A stretch of DNA of 64,000 nucleotides from Roseburia sp. GTDB lineage: Bacteria; Bacillota; Clostridia; Oscillospirales; Ruminococcaceae. The position numbers and the translations under genes were made by a program. Positions 7,207 to 14,515 of this stretch are shown here, piece by piece. How positions within the stretch are numbered: the stretch's first letter is position 1; each line of letters starts with the position of its first letter. The stretch is from positions 1-64,000 of the forward strand of contig JAMPCH010000006.1 of assembly GCA_023666265.1 (NCBI GenBank). Direction: 5' to 3'. Under the pieces are notes generated by a model. That model saw only the letters and a list, made by a program, of their open reading frames with translations. It did no database searches and was not told where the DNA came from.

Positions 7207-7239
7207 AAAAACAGTTTTGAAAGGAAGGAATGTATCGTA

Positions 7240-7860
7240 ATGCACTATGAAAAAGAGCAAATTGAGAAATTTTTAGGAAGGTATAGCGTATATCGCATTC
7301 GCGCCGAGCCGCGAAACCTTATGCACGATCCGTATGAGATCCGGTGCAACGGAGGCTTTTTATGTTACGACCGGTATGTTTCGTTTCGGGTCACATTGTT
7401 ACAAACTCGGTGGATGCAATATATGCTCGAAGACATTATTGATGTTTCGGAAGCATATGGGACGCTCACATTACAAAACGGAGATTTTGATGTAACGATC
7501 TTCTGTTCCGGAGAGCCGCGCTCCGATCAACCTTCGAACGTTGAGAATATACAGACTGTGTGGGAGTTTGTCGAACCGACTTCCTTGGGTGGTCGAACCT
7601 ATTATATTTTGGATCTCAGTAGAGTAGACACGGAGAGCGTCAATCTGTTTTCACCGATCATATCCGGTCTGCGTATCCGGGCGAGAAACACAATGGGAAC
7701 TTCGGCTTACGCGCGATCCGATCTCACCGTTTATTATACGGGAGACACTACGACCATCAACAAGATCGGGCTGTGGGATCGTGACACGAGCCAACCGGTC
7801 GCGGAGACAACGGCGCTTTTTCAATACCCGTTGAGTAAATTATGCGTTGACAAATCATAA
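7240..7860 (+). CDS. Hypothetical protein in immunity-like region
   Basis: A 206-residue protein without a recognised domain. I start it at ATG 7240 (MHYEKEQIEKFLGRY) because the promoter's -10 ends at 7206 and AAGGAAGG lies at 7221-7228. The sequence alternates hydrophobic and polar residues (LDLSRVDTESVNLFSPII, RSDLTVYYTG), which suggests a beta-rich fold. The next gene's promoter overlaps its last codons. In SPbeta, small unknown genes occupy the same kind of position in the yopN-yopR cluster; homology is not established. Confidence 0.65.
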   Translation: MHYEKEQIEKFLGRYSVYRIRAEPRNLMHDPYEIRCNGGFLCYDRYVSFRVTLLQTRWMQYMLEDIIDVSEAYGTLTLQNGDFDVTIFCSGEPRSDQPSNVENIQTVWEFVEPTSLGGRTYYILDLSRVDTESVNLFSPIISGLRIRARNTMGTSAYARSDLTVYYTGDTTTINKIGLWDRDTSQPVAETTALFQYPLSKLCVDKS

Positions 7861-7875
7861 GTTTCGTGATATACT
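7847..7875 (+). promoter_or_regulatory. Sigma-A promoter for recombinase-like gene
   Basis: TTGACA (7847-7852), 17-bp spacer, TATACT (7870-7875), overlapping the stop of the upstream gene. The next ATG is 24 bases further on. A near-consensus promoter of this kind suits a constitutively made lysogeny protein. Confidence 0.85.
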
Positions 7876-7898
7876 AAAAAAGAGTAAGGGGTGATTTT

Positions 7899-8918
7899 AT
7901 GGAAAAGTATACAAAAGAACGTCTGACGGATTATCATATCGATCCGGTCGATAAGGACGCTCTCGTTCGGTACGAGAACGCGATCCTCGCGAGCGGTATC
8001 GATCGGAAACTGCAAAACGGCTATCGGAAGGTGTGCCTCAAGCTGGCGACATTTTTGGAGGATCATACAAACGTTCCGTTGCGAGATTGGGATCTTGAGA
8101 TTTTAGAGACCTTCCATCAAATGTACTACCCGCATACGACGCTGGACTACGCCTATGATACACTACCGATGGTCTTAAAAAGCGCCGGATCGAACCTAGA
8201 TACTCAGGAAATGAAATCACTCATGAAGCCTAAGTATAAGAGACGAAACGAAGTGGAGGTCGCTAAAGCGGGCGAGGGAAAGGAGGGCGCGACCGAATAT
8301 TTTTTGTCGTGGGGAGACCTCGACGCTACGATGTCACAGGCGCTCCTTCGTTGCTACCCGGAAGAAAATCCCGTGACGTACATCAGTAAACATTCGTCGG
8401 CGAAGGCGGTCTATTGTTTGGGGTGGCTTGGCTTTACCGTGTCGGACATCGACCGACTGGAGCGATCCGCTTATGATCCTCAAAATAAACGCTTTCTTTT
8501 TGATGGGAAGGAGTACTCTTTTTCGAGCTTTCCGACAATGGCGCGTTTCTTTGATGCCTATCAAAATGCGGATGGATTTCTTCGGATGAATGCTACCTCG
8601 GAATATTTTCAAACATTTAGCGATACGCCGTGGTTTATACGAAAAGCGCGACCGACCGGCGGATTCCAAGCTACCCGATATACAAAAAAGGCGGCTGACC
8701 TTTTCGGTTTTCCTTTTTTGGACGTGTTATGGTCGGGTCGACTCAATCGTCTTTACGGATACGAAAGCGCCAGCGGTGAATTGAGCCTCGCGAATTTGGA
8801 GGAAGCTGCGAATGATCTGAAAATCGATTTGGGCGATCGGTATCAAGGTACAAAATATCAGCGCTTGATGATGATCTACCAACGGTATAAACAGATGAAA
8901 CAGTTGAACGGAGGATAA
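7899..8918 (+). CDS. Degenerate tyrosine-recombinase-like protein, possible MrpR-type repressor
   Basis: A 339-residue protein. Residues 20-105 look like a SAM-like core-binding domain (YENAILASGIDRKLQNGYRK, VCLKLATFLEDH). From about 165 the text YCLGWLGFTVSDIDRLERSA parallels the box-I region of tyrosine recombinases (LG.R.SE...L.W.D), but the catalytic Arg position holds Thr. I see no HxxR motif and no credible C-terminal Tyr. The SPbeta master repressor MrpR (YopR) is a catalytically dead protein of this fold, and this gene sits near a tyrosine recombinase and an XRE gene as in SPbeta. A DNA-binding repressor role is inferred. It has its own consensus promoter. Confidence 0.55.
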   Translation: MEKYTKERLTDYHIDPVDKDALVRYENAILASGIDRKLQNGYRKVCLKLATFLEDHTNVPLRDWDLEILETFHQMYYPHTTLDYAYDTLPMVLKSAGSNLDTQEMKSLMKPKYKRRNEVEVAKAGEGKEGATEYFLSWGDLDATMSQALLRCYPEENPVTYISKHSSAKAVYCLGWLGFTVSDIDRLERSAYDPQNKRFLFDGKEYSFSSFPTMARFFDAYQNADGFLRMNATSEYFQTFSDTPWFIRKARPTGGFQATRYTKKAADLFGFPFLDVLWSGRLNRLYGYESASGELSLANLEEAANDLKIDLGDRYQGTKYQRLMMIYQRYKQMKQLNGG

Positions 8919-8920
8919 AG

Positions 8921-9562
8921 ATGACCGAGATTTTAAGCGTACAAGAGAGACATCGCTTGGCGGAACAGGAAAAAGAGCGGAGATCCAAGGATTGGACGAC
9001 ATGGAATGTGACGCGTGCGAGTCAACTTTGTCGTGACTATAGCGGCGTACTGACCCGTCAGATCGTTCGAACGAACCGTGCGTACTATACTTATCATTCT
9101 TCGATGGGGGAAGGTCGCTCTCGGTATCATAAGATCTTCGAGATCGCAACCTTGCCGGGTAGTCATCCGTTCGCGGAGACGATCCACGCCCATTGCGTCT
9201 TGATCGTTTATCACGAACTGGTATGGATCGAACCGACCGAAGGGTGGACGTCGATGTCTTTCGTTCACGAAGAGTTCGACGAAAACAACAACCCGAAAGT
9301 ATATGTGGGAATCCCGGACACACAATGCGAAGAGGTCGGCTCTAAAATTCACAAGGTATTTGAAAATACGGATTGGCTGAAATGTGATTGGGTACGAGGC
9401 TCTGAATTACCAAACCTCAGATTTCGAGATCGCAAGGAATTTGAGCCGTTCTCGACGGAGGCTTTATTTTCGCCCGACGAAACGAAAGTGTATTACGATC
9501 CGTATCCTCACCGTTTTGTTCAGCCGAGCGAAAACGATTTTATATTGCCTTGCGTGATATGA
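8921..9562 (+). CDS. Hypothetical protein downstream of recombinase-like gene
   Basis: A 213-residue protein without a recognised domain, 2 bases after the preceding stop and with GGAGGATAAAG before its ATG, so it is in one operon with the recombinase-like gene. The N-terminus is helical and charged (SVQERHRLAEQEKERRSKDW); the rest has many aromatic residues and an acidic C-terminal third. Function unknown. It ends just before the operator-bearing promoter at 9595. Confidence 0.65.
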   Translation: MTEILSVQERHRLAEQEKERRSKDWTTWNVTRASQLCRDYSGVLTRQIVRTNRAYYTYHSSMGEGRSRYHKIFEIATLPGSHPFAETIHAHCVLIVYHELVWIEPTEGWTSMSFVHEEFDENNNPKVYVGIPDTQCEEVGSKIHKVFENTDWLKCDWVRGSELPNLRFRDRKEFEPFSTEALFSPDETKVYYDPYPHRFVQPSENDFILPCVI

Positions 9563-9594
9563 CTAAAAATTTCTTTGACTGCGCCTTATATTTT

Positions 9595-9669
9595 ATACAA
9601 TATGACGATTGACTTTTTCGTTGAAATATTGTATATTATTTATAGGCTTTAAAGAAAAGATTTAGTCAA
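9595..9669 (+). promoter_or_regulatory. Second promoter with paired operators and GATTTAGTCAA element
   Basis: TTGACT (9609-9614), 17-bp spacer, TATATT (9632-9637). ATACAATAT (9595-9603) and its complement ATATTGTAT (9626-9634) flank the -35 and overlap the -10, matching the layout at 2198-2243, including the shared text TACAATATG just before the -35. AGATTTAGTCAA lies at 9658-9669, again 20 bases after the -10. This is the promoter of the recombination/replication operon. Confidence 0.75.
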
Positions 9670-9809
9670 AACCTGCGGTCGAAATCTCCGTTGCTCGAAC
9701 GATAAAATCTCTTTATTCAAGGATTATCACAAAATATTTTTTTGCGATAAAAGAAAATTTATGCTAATTCAATAAAATAAATAGTCAAATTTAAAAAGGA
9801 GGAAAACAT
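9670..9809 (+). other. Long leader of the replication operon
   Basis: 140 bases with no gene. TTATC-A-CAAAA and TTTTG-C-GATAA (around 9725-9752) can form a stem-loop. The blocks ATATTTTTTTGC and AAGAAAA also occur in the leader at 2276-2418. A copy-like AATAGTCAAATTT lies near 9778. Confidence 0.45.
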
Positions 9810-10214
9810 ATGACAAACATTAAAGAAGTGATCCGCAACATTGCCTCCGAAAAAGCGACGGCGGCGCGGAACACAGCGGACAAAGTGACCGTCAACAACG
9901 TAGTATTCGCAGAGGGAATCCAGCCCGGCGAAGTCCGATTGGAAAAGGGCATCGCGGATGTGGGTGACTTGATGGGAGAAAAAGTTCAGCTGGGATATAT
10001 TGTCCGGGAATCATACGGCTTGATTGTTCGGTGGTTTCGATCCTGTGGCGTGATGTTTTATGAAGAAGACTACGTCTCACTTGATCGGATCCCCGAAGAT
10101 GCGCCTCGTGTCGATGGGCGACAAAAGCTTTATCGGTCGGAACGCACAACCGAAAATTCCCAAAACAAAACACAACAAGTGAGCCTTGAAACAATCGAAG
10201 AAAGGAGCAACTAA
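9810..10214 (+). CDS. Hypothetical protein, first gene of replication operon
   Basis: A 134-residue protein with a strong AAAAAGGAGG site. The N-terminus is helical (IKEVIRNIASEKATAARNTA); the middle (LGYIVRESYGLIVRWFRSCG) is hydrophobic but not a convincing membrane span; the C-terminus is polar and probably disordered. The stop is adjacent to the Erf start. No family recognised. Confidence 0.65.
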   Translation: MTNIKEVIRNIASEKATAARNTADKVTVNNVVFAEGIQPGEVRLEKGIADVGDLMGEKVQLGYIVRESYGLIVRWFRSCGVMFYEEDYVSLDRIPEDAPRVDGRQKLYRSERTTENSQNKTQQVSLETIEERSN

Positions 10215-10955
10215 ATGAAGACTCAGTCTCAGACAGAACAAGCGGATTTAACCCCCGCCAACATCTACGAAAAGCTTTCCATGATCGCGGAAAACGTCAA
10301 AATTTTAAAGAAGAGTAAGAGCGGATACGGCTATACATATGTGCCGATCGAGGATATTCTTGCGGGGATTCAAGGGAAGATGAAGGAACTCGGCGTTATG
10401 CTGATCCCCGAGATCGGCGGATCGGACTGTGTATTCCCGGAACAGACGAAGGTCACTTACGATAAGGCGGGAAATCGTCAGGAAAAGCCCGTCAACGAGC
10501 TGGTCATCAGCGGGAAGATCACCTTTACTTGGGTGAATATCCATAACCCGGACGAACGGCTGTCGATCCCGTGGTATTATTACGGGAAACAGGAGGACGC
10601 GTCTCAGGCTTTCGGTTCGGCTCTGACCTACGCAACAAGATACTTCCTGTTATCCTTCTTCCAATGTGCGACGGCGGACGACCCGGACAGGATCGTTGCC
10701 AAGAAAAAAGAACTGGAAGCGCAGGAGAATAAGCGGATCATTTCCGACATCAGCGATCAGATCGATCAGATCGGAAAAGACTTTGTCGCGAAGTACCCCG
10801 ATAAGAGAGACGCGCTTTGGGATACGATCCGAAAGAATACGGTAGACGGAAACGGGAAAAAGCCTGAGAATTACCGCGAGCTTCAATCTCCCGCCGCCGC
10901 GTCCGCGTTATTAAAGGCGATCAACGAATTTGTAAACAGTACGGAGGCGAAGTAA
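10215..10955 (+). CDS. erf: Erf-family single-strand annealing protein
   Basis: The 246-residue protein matches the ERF family: NIYEKLSMIAENVKILKKSK, YGYTYVPIEDILAGIQGKMK, ELGVMLIPEI, and the signature-like segment QAFGSALTYATRYFLLSFFQ followed by DDPD. ERF proteins bind single-stranded DNA and anneal complementary strands for phage recombination and genome circularisation. The C-terminal third is charged and helical. The next two genes (SSB-like and nuclease) start immediately after, which forms a standard phage recombination module. Confidence 0.88.
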   Translation: MKTQSQTEQADLTPANIYEKLSMIAENVKILKKSKSGYGYTYVPIEDILAGIQGKMKELGVMLIPEIGGSDCVFPEQTKVTYDKAGNRQEKPVNELVISGKITFTWVNIHNPDERLSIPWYYYGKQEDASQAFGSALTYATRYFLLSFFQCATADDPDRIVAKKKELEAQENKRIISDISDQIDQIGKDFVAKYPDKRDALWDTIRKNTVDGNGKKPENYRELQSPAAASALLKAINEFVNSTEAK

Positions 10956-11348
10956 ATGGGATTTAGAAACGGAAGCTACGCAAAGGTGTGGGAAGTAGCT
11001 GTCGCGCCAAGCGGAAAAAGCACAAGGATCAAATTTTCGATCTCAAAAAAGGATCGGAGTACCGGGGAGTATTCGACCGAGTTTTCGGGGTTCGCGAGCC
11101 TTTTAGGGGAGGCGCACAAAAAGGCGGGTATTTTACAATCGGGCGATCGGATCAAGCTTGAGGAGTGCGACGTATCATCGCATTACGACAAAGAGAAAAA
11201 TCAGACATTCTATCAGTTCAAGGTTTGGAAATTCAGTAAAGCTGACGCGCCGCAACAGACGACCGCCGATTATCCCTTTGAGGGCGGGACAGAACCGATC
11301 CCGGAGAAAAGTGAAACATCGCAAACGCCGCAGTCCCTACCCTTCTGA
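10956..11348 (+). CDS. SSB-like OB-fold protein
   Basis: A 130-residue protein that begins directly after the Erf stop. The first 95 residues look OB-fold-like (IKFSISKKDRSTGEYSTEFS, SGDRIKLEECDVSSHY). The tail is Pro/Glu/Gln-rich and ends in QSLPF, which resembles the C-terminal tip (DDIPF) through which SSB recruits partner proteins, though it lacks the acidic residues directly before it. It likely coats single strands for Erf. Sequence identity to canonical SSB is low, so the fold is inferred from tail and context. The stop overlaps the nuclease start (TGATG). Confidence 0.65.
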   Translation: MGFRNGSYAKVWEVAVAPSGKSTRIKFSISKKDRSTGEYSTEFSGFASLLGEAHKKAGILQSGDRIKLEECDVSSHYDKEKNQTFYQFKVWKFSKADAPQQTTADYPFEGGTEPIPEKSETSQTPQSLPF

Positions 11349-12124
11349 TGAACGACTACTCTTTTTACATAGCCGGAATGACGTGGAGCTATTCGAGGCT
11401 GACGACGTTTGAGGATTGTCGATACCGCTTTTTGCTTCGGTATATTTTAAGGGAAGAAAAGTCCGACCAAAAATTCTTCGCTTCTTACGGAACATTGATC
11501 CACCGAATACTGGCGGAGACGGCGAAACAGCGGATCGGTCGGAGAGAGGCGCTCGCCTTATATCTTGGCGAGTTCGCCGATCTCCCGATCGACTTGGTTT
11601 CGCCCGACGTTCGAAAAAAGTATTACGAAGACGGGAAGGATTATTTGACTCGGTTAGAGCCTCCCGAAGAACCGATCTTGAGCGTCGAACAAAAGGTAAA
11701 GTTTCGGATCGGTCGGTATCCTTTCGTTGGATACATCGATCTGGTGACGGGAACAAATAAGGCGTACACGATCGTGGATCATAAAACTCGTATTTTAAGC
11801 AGTAAGCGCTCCAAGAAAGCAACAAGATCTTACGACGAATTTGTACGATATGCCCGACAATTATACCTCTATTCGATCGCGACGGAAGCCTTATATGGTG
11901 TTCCTCCCCAAAAGATCCGTTTTAATTGTTTTAGAAACGGAACAAGCGCGGAAGAACCCTTCATACGGGACAGACAACAAGAGGCGAAACGGTGGGCGGA
12001 ATCGCTGATCGAAGAGATCGTTGATTGTAGGGACTGGAAGCCGACGTTGGATTGGTTTCGCTGTCGAAACTTATGTGACTATTTTTCGTCCTGTGAATAC
12101 GCCCAGACGAATTTCGGTAATTGA
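11348..12124 (+). CDS. PD-(D/E)XK nuclease with Fe-S cysteines (Cas4/AddB-like)
   Basis: The 258-residue protein shows the RecB/Cas4 nuclease pattern: WSYSRLTTFEDCRYRFLLRY, GTLIHRIL (motif I His), FVGYIDLVT (Asp), TIVDHKT (D-x-K), and RQLYLYSIA (QxxxY). Four cysteines (one in FEDC near residue 24; three in RCRNLCDYFSSC near the end) match the 4Fe-4S clasp of AddB and Cas4. It presumably resects or trims double-strand ends to feed Erf. It is not next to CRISPR genes, so a Cas4 role in adaptation is not supported. Start overlaps the upstream stop. Confidence 0.85.
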   Translation: MNDYSFYIAGMTWSYSRLTTFEDCRYRFLLRYILREEKSDQKFFASYGTLIHRILAETAKQRIGRREALALYLGEFADLPIDLVSPDVRKKYYEDGKDYLTRLEPPEEPILSVEQKVKFRIGRYPFVGYIDLVTGTNKAYTIVDHKTRILSSKRSKKATRSYDEFVRYARQLYLYSIATEALYGVPPQKIRFNCFRNGTSAEEPFIRDRQQEAKRWAESLIEEIVDCRDWKPTLDWFRCRNLCDYFSSCEYAQTNFGN

Positions 12125-12153
12125 TCATTTATTTTTTTTGCCTTATCAACGAA

Positions 12154-12180
12154 GGATTTAGTCAATAACAAGCGAGGAGG
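12154..12180 (+). promoter_or_regulatory. Fourth GATTTAGTCAA element and strong ribosome site before helicase
   Basis: GGATTTAGTCAA (12154-12165) is followed by GAGGAGG (12174-12180), continuing into TGAT, which pairs with 10 bases of the 16S tail. The flanking bases TATCAACGAAGG resemble those of the other three copies. No clear -35/-10 is visible upstream, so here the element lies in an intercistronic leader. Confidence 0.55.
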
Positions 12181-12189
12181 TGATGAACG

Positions 12190-13524
12190 ATAAAAAATGC
12201 AAGTGAAATCCAAAATATCGAGAGCGAAGCGGGGATCATCGCGACGCTCATTAAACACCCGGAATTTTCTTTCTATTCCGAAAATTTACGGTATACGTAT
12301 TTTACCGATTCGATCAACGGCTATATCTATTGGGCGATCCAAAAGCTGGCGCAAAAAGACGTTCGACAAATCGACGCGTATAACATTAGTAATATTTTGT
12401 CTCAGAACAAATATACAGCGCAACAAGCGGAGACCAAGATCACGATAGATATTCTAAACGAGATCATATCGACCGCCGAATACATAGCTCGAGACACCGT
12501 GGAAGAATATCTGATTCTGACGGAATCGGTCGTAAATTGCGCTATGCGGCGCGAAACCTATCGGAAGCTTGTAGAGTGCGAGCGGCTATGCTTTAACGCT
12601 TCGGAAACCGATCTGGAACAAAAAATCTATACGACCCTTGATAATGTGATGATGGACTTCTCCACCTTAACAAAAATCCCGCCGTTTTCCGAAGAAGTAG
12701 ATCGCCTATGGGAGGAGATCACGCAACGCCAACAGGCGGGAATGACCGGGATCCCGTTTAAGTTCCCGTCTCTGAACGAATACGTGACGATCGAGCGCGG
12801 GGAGCTGGTCGTGTTCGGCGCGGAGCAAAAGCAAGGAAAGTCGATCTTATTGCTGAATCACGCGATCGATCTTCTCCGACAAGGATACGCGGTCTTGTAT
12901 ATCGACAGCGAGCTTAATTCCCGCATCTTCTTAATGCGAATGTTATCGCATCTGACCGGGATCGAGTTCAGCCGACTTCGTTCGGGAAGGTATACGCCGG
13001 AAGAAAACCGACGGATCGGACAGGCAAAGGAATGGATCAAAAAGAGAAGGATCACTCACGTCTATCTGCCGATGTTCGACGCACAAAGCATTTTTACAAT
13101 CACCAAAAAAGTGAAGCATACACAGGGTCTGGACGTGCTGATCGTGGATTATTTTAAGGGAAACACCGATGGTGACGCGTTCGCTTTATATGCCGAGCTG
13201 GGGAAGCTTGTGGATATGGTAAAGAACAAGATCGCGGGCGATATGGATATTGCCGCGATCGGAGCCGCTCAAGCGACCTCGACGGGGAAGCTGGCGGACA
13301 GCGCCAAGATCGCTCGAAACGCCTCTACGATCATTATGATCCAAGATAAGACCTTGGAGGAGATCGAGCGGGACGGTCAAAATTGCGGGAACAAAAAAAT
13401 GCGTGTCGTATTCAATCGCAATGGGGCGCAAATGATGCCGAACGAATACATCGATCTGAGATTTAACGGCAATCGGATCTTATACGAGGAAGCTGACCGA
13501 CACGCCGCGACCGAACCGTATTAA
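12190..13524 (+). CDS. DnaB-like replicative helicase, non-standard start
   Basis: About 444 residues. The C-terminal half is a DnaB/RecA-type ATPase: Walker A GAEQKQGKS, then YAVLYIDSELNSRIFLMRML, and Walker B-like LDVLIVDYF. The N-terminal domain (NIESEAGIIATLIKHPEFSF) is also in frame, beginning well before the first in-frame ATG at 12397. Between the stops at 12181-12186 and 12397 I see no usable ATG, GTG or TTG near the strong AGGAGG site; ATA 12190 lies 9 bases after it and ACG 12187 lies 6. An ATG at 12183 is out of frame, and loss of one A from the A6 run would join it. The boundaries of the start are therefore uncertain; the helicase call is not. Confidence 0.8.
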   Translation: MKNASEIQNIESEAGIIATLIKHPEFSFYSENLRYTYFTDSINGYIYWAIQKLAQKDVRQIDAYNISNILSQNKYTAQQAETKITIDILNEIISTAEYIARDTVEEYLILTESVVNCAMRRETYRKLVECERLCFNASETDLEQKIYTTLDNVMMDFSTLTKIPPFSEEVDRLWEEITQRQQAGMTGIPFKFPSLNEYVTIERGELVVFGAEQKQGKSILLLNHAIDLLRQGYAVLYIDSELNSRIFLMRMLSHLTGIEFSRLRSGRYTPEENRRIGQAKEWIKKRRITHVYLPMFDAQSIFTITKKVKHTQGLDVLIVDYFKGNTDGDAFALYAELGKLVDMVKNKIAGDMDIAAIGAAQATSTGKLADSAKIARNASTIIMIQDKTLEEIERDGQNCGNKKMRVVFNRNGAQMMPNEYIDLRFNGNRILYEEADRHAATEPY

Positions 13525-13537
13525 GGAGGTGAAAAAA

Positions 13538-14515
13538 ATGGAGGTGCGCGATCTGATCGATCGTATCGATATTGTAACATACATCGAGCAATTTTGCGAT
13601 ATAAAACAGCAAGGAGGCGAATATTGGGGACTGTCGCCTTTCAAGGAGGAAAAAACGCCGTCCTTCTCGGTCAATCCCGAGAAACAATGCTTTTACGATT
13701 TTTCAAGCGGGAAGGGCGGAAACATTCTCGACTTTGTTCGCGCCTATCATCATTGTTCCTTTGGAGACGCGGTAAAACACCTGAAGTCGTACCTCGGTAT
13801 CGAGGACGAACCGACCTCGTCCAGTCCGTCAGCGGTACGGATCGCGCGTCGATTTAAAAAGAAGGAAGATCACACAAAAGAATCGACGGAGACCATTCTT
13901 CCGGATACCTATATGGATCTGTATGAGATGCGACCGGATAAGCGGAAGGTCTGGGAAGACGAAGGGATCAGTTCCGCTGTAATGGATCGTTACCAAGTGC
14001 GGTATGACCCTTATTCGGATCGATTGGTTTACCCGATACGGAACACGAACGGAAAAATCGTAAACATCGGCGGACGAACGCTTGACCCGAGCTTTAAGGA
14101 AAAGCAACTTCGGAAATACACCTACTTTAAGAAGTGGGGAGGGGATATGCAGGTCTTGTTCGGTCTGTACGAGAACCAAGACGCGATCCGAAAGCGCGGG
14201 GAGATCATTCTTTTTGAGGGGATCAAGAGTGTTATGCTTGCCGAAACATGGGGAGTCATGAATTGCGGCGCCTTACTGACCTCGCACCTGAACGTTCATC
14301 AATTTCGATTTTTACTTTGTCTCGGCGTTCGGGTCGTGTTCGCGCTCGATAAGGATGTCAATGTCACCGAGGATCGGAACATTCAACGCTTGAAGCGTTA
14401 TCTCCCAGTATATGCCGTTTTGGATAAAGAAGGACTGCTCGAAGAAAAAATGTCTCCCGTTGATCGGGGACACGATGTATGGGCGTATTTATACGGAAAG
14501 AAGGTGAAGATCTGA
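13538..14515 (+). CDS. DnaG-type primase without zinc ligands
   Basis: A 325-residue primase. The N-terminus follows the CHC2 template (WGLSPFKEEKTPSFSVNPEK, then FYDFSSGKGGNILDFV), but Ser, Lys, Asp and Ser replace the four zinc ligands (C, H, C, C). A Toprim core follows: GEIILFEGIKSVMLAETWGV with the catalytic Glu, and VVFALDKDVN with the DxD. I chose ATG 13538 over GTG 13529 because AGGAGG lies 8 bases upstream. It is short compared with bacterial DnaG (about 600) and lacks the helicase-binding C-terminal domain. It lies between the DnaB-like helicase and DnaE, which supports a role in element replication. Confidence 0.82.
   Translation: MEVRDLIDRIDIVTYIEQFCDIKQQGGEYWGLSPFKEEKTPSFSVNPEKQCFYDFSSGKGGNILDFVRAYHHCSFGDAVKHLKSYLGIEDEPTSSSPSAVRIARRFKKKEDHTKESTETILPDTYMDLYEMRPDKRKVWEDEGISSAVMDRYQVRYDPYSDRLVYPIRNTNGKIVNIGGRTLDPSFKEKQLRKYTYFKKWGGDMQVLFGLYENQDAIRKRGEIILFEGIKSVMLAETWGVMNCGALLTSHLNVHQFRFLLCLGVRVVFALDKDVNVTEDRNIQRLKRYLPVYAVLDKEGLLEEKMSPVDRGHDVWAYLYGKKVKI

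Noticed and set aside
11348-12124. Nuclease as evidence of a CRISPR system
   Set aside because: It is Cas4-like in motifs, but there are no cas1/cas2 genes and no spacer array; the Erf and SSB neighbours fit phage recombination.
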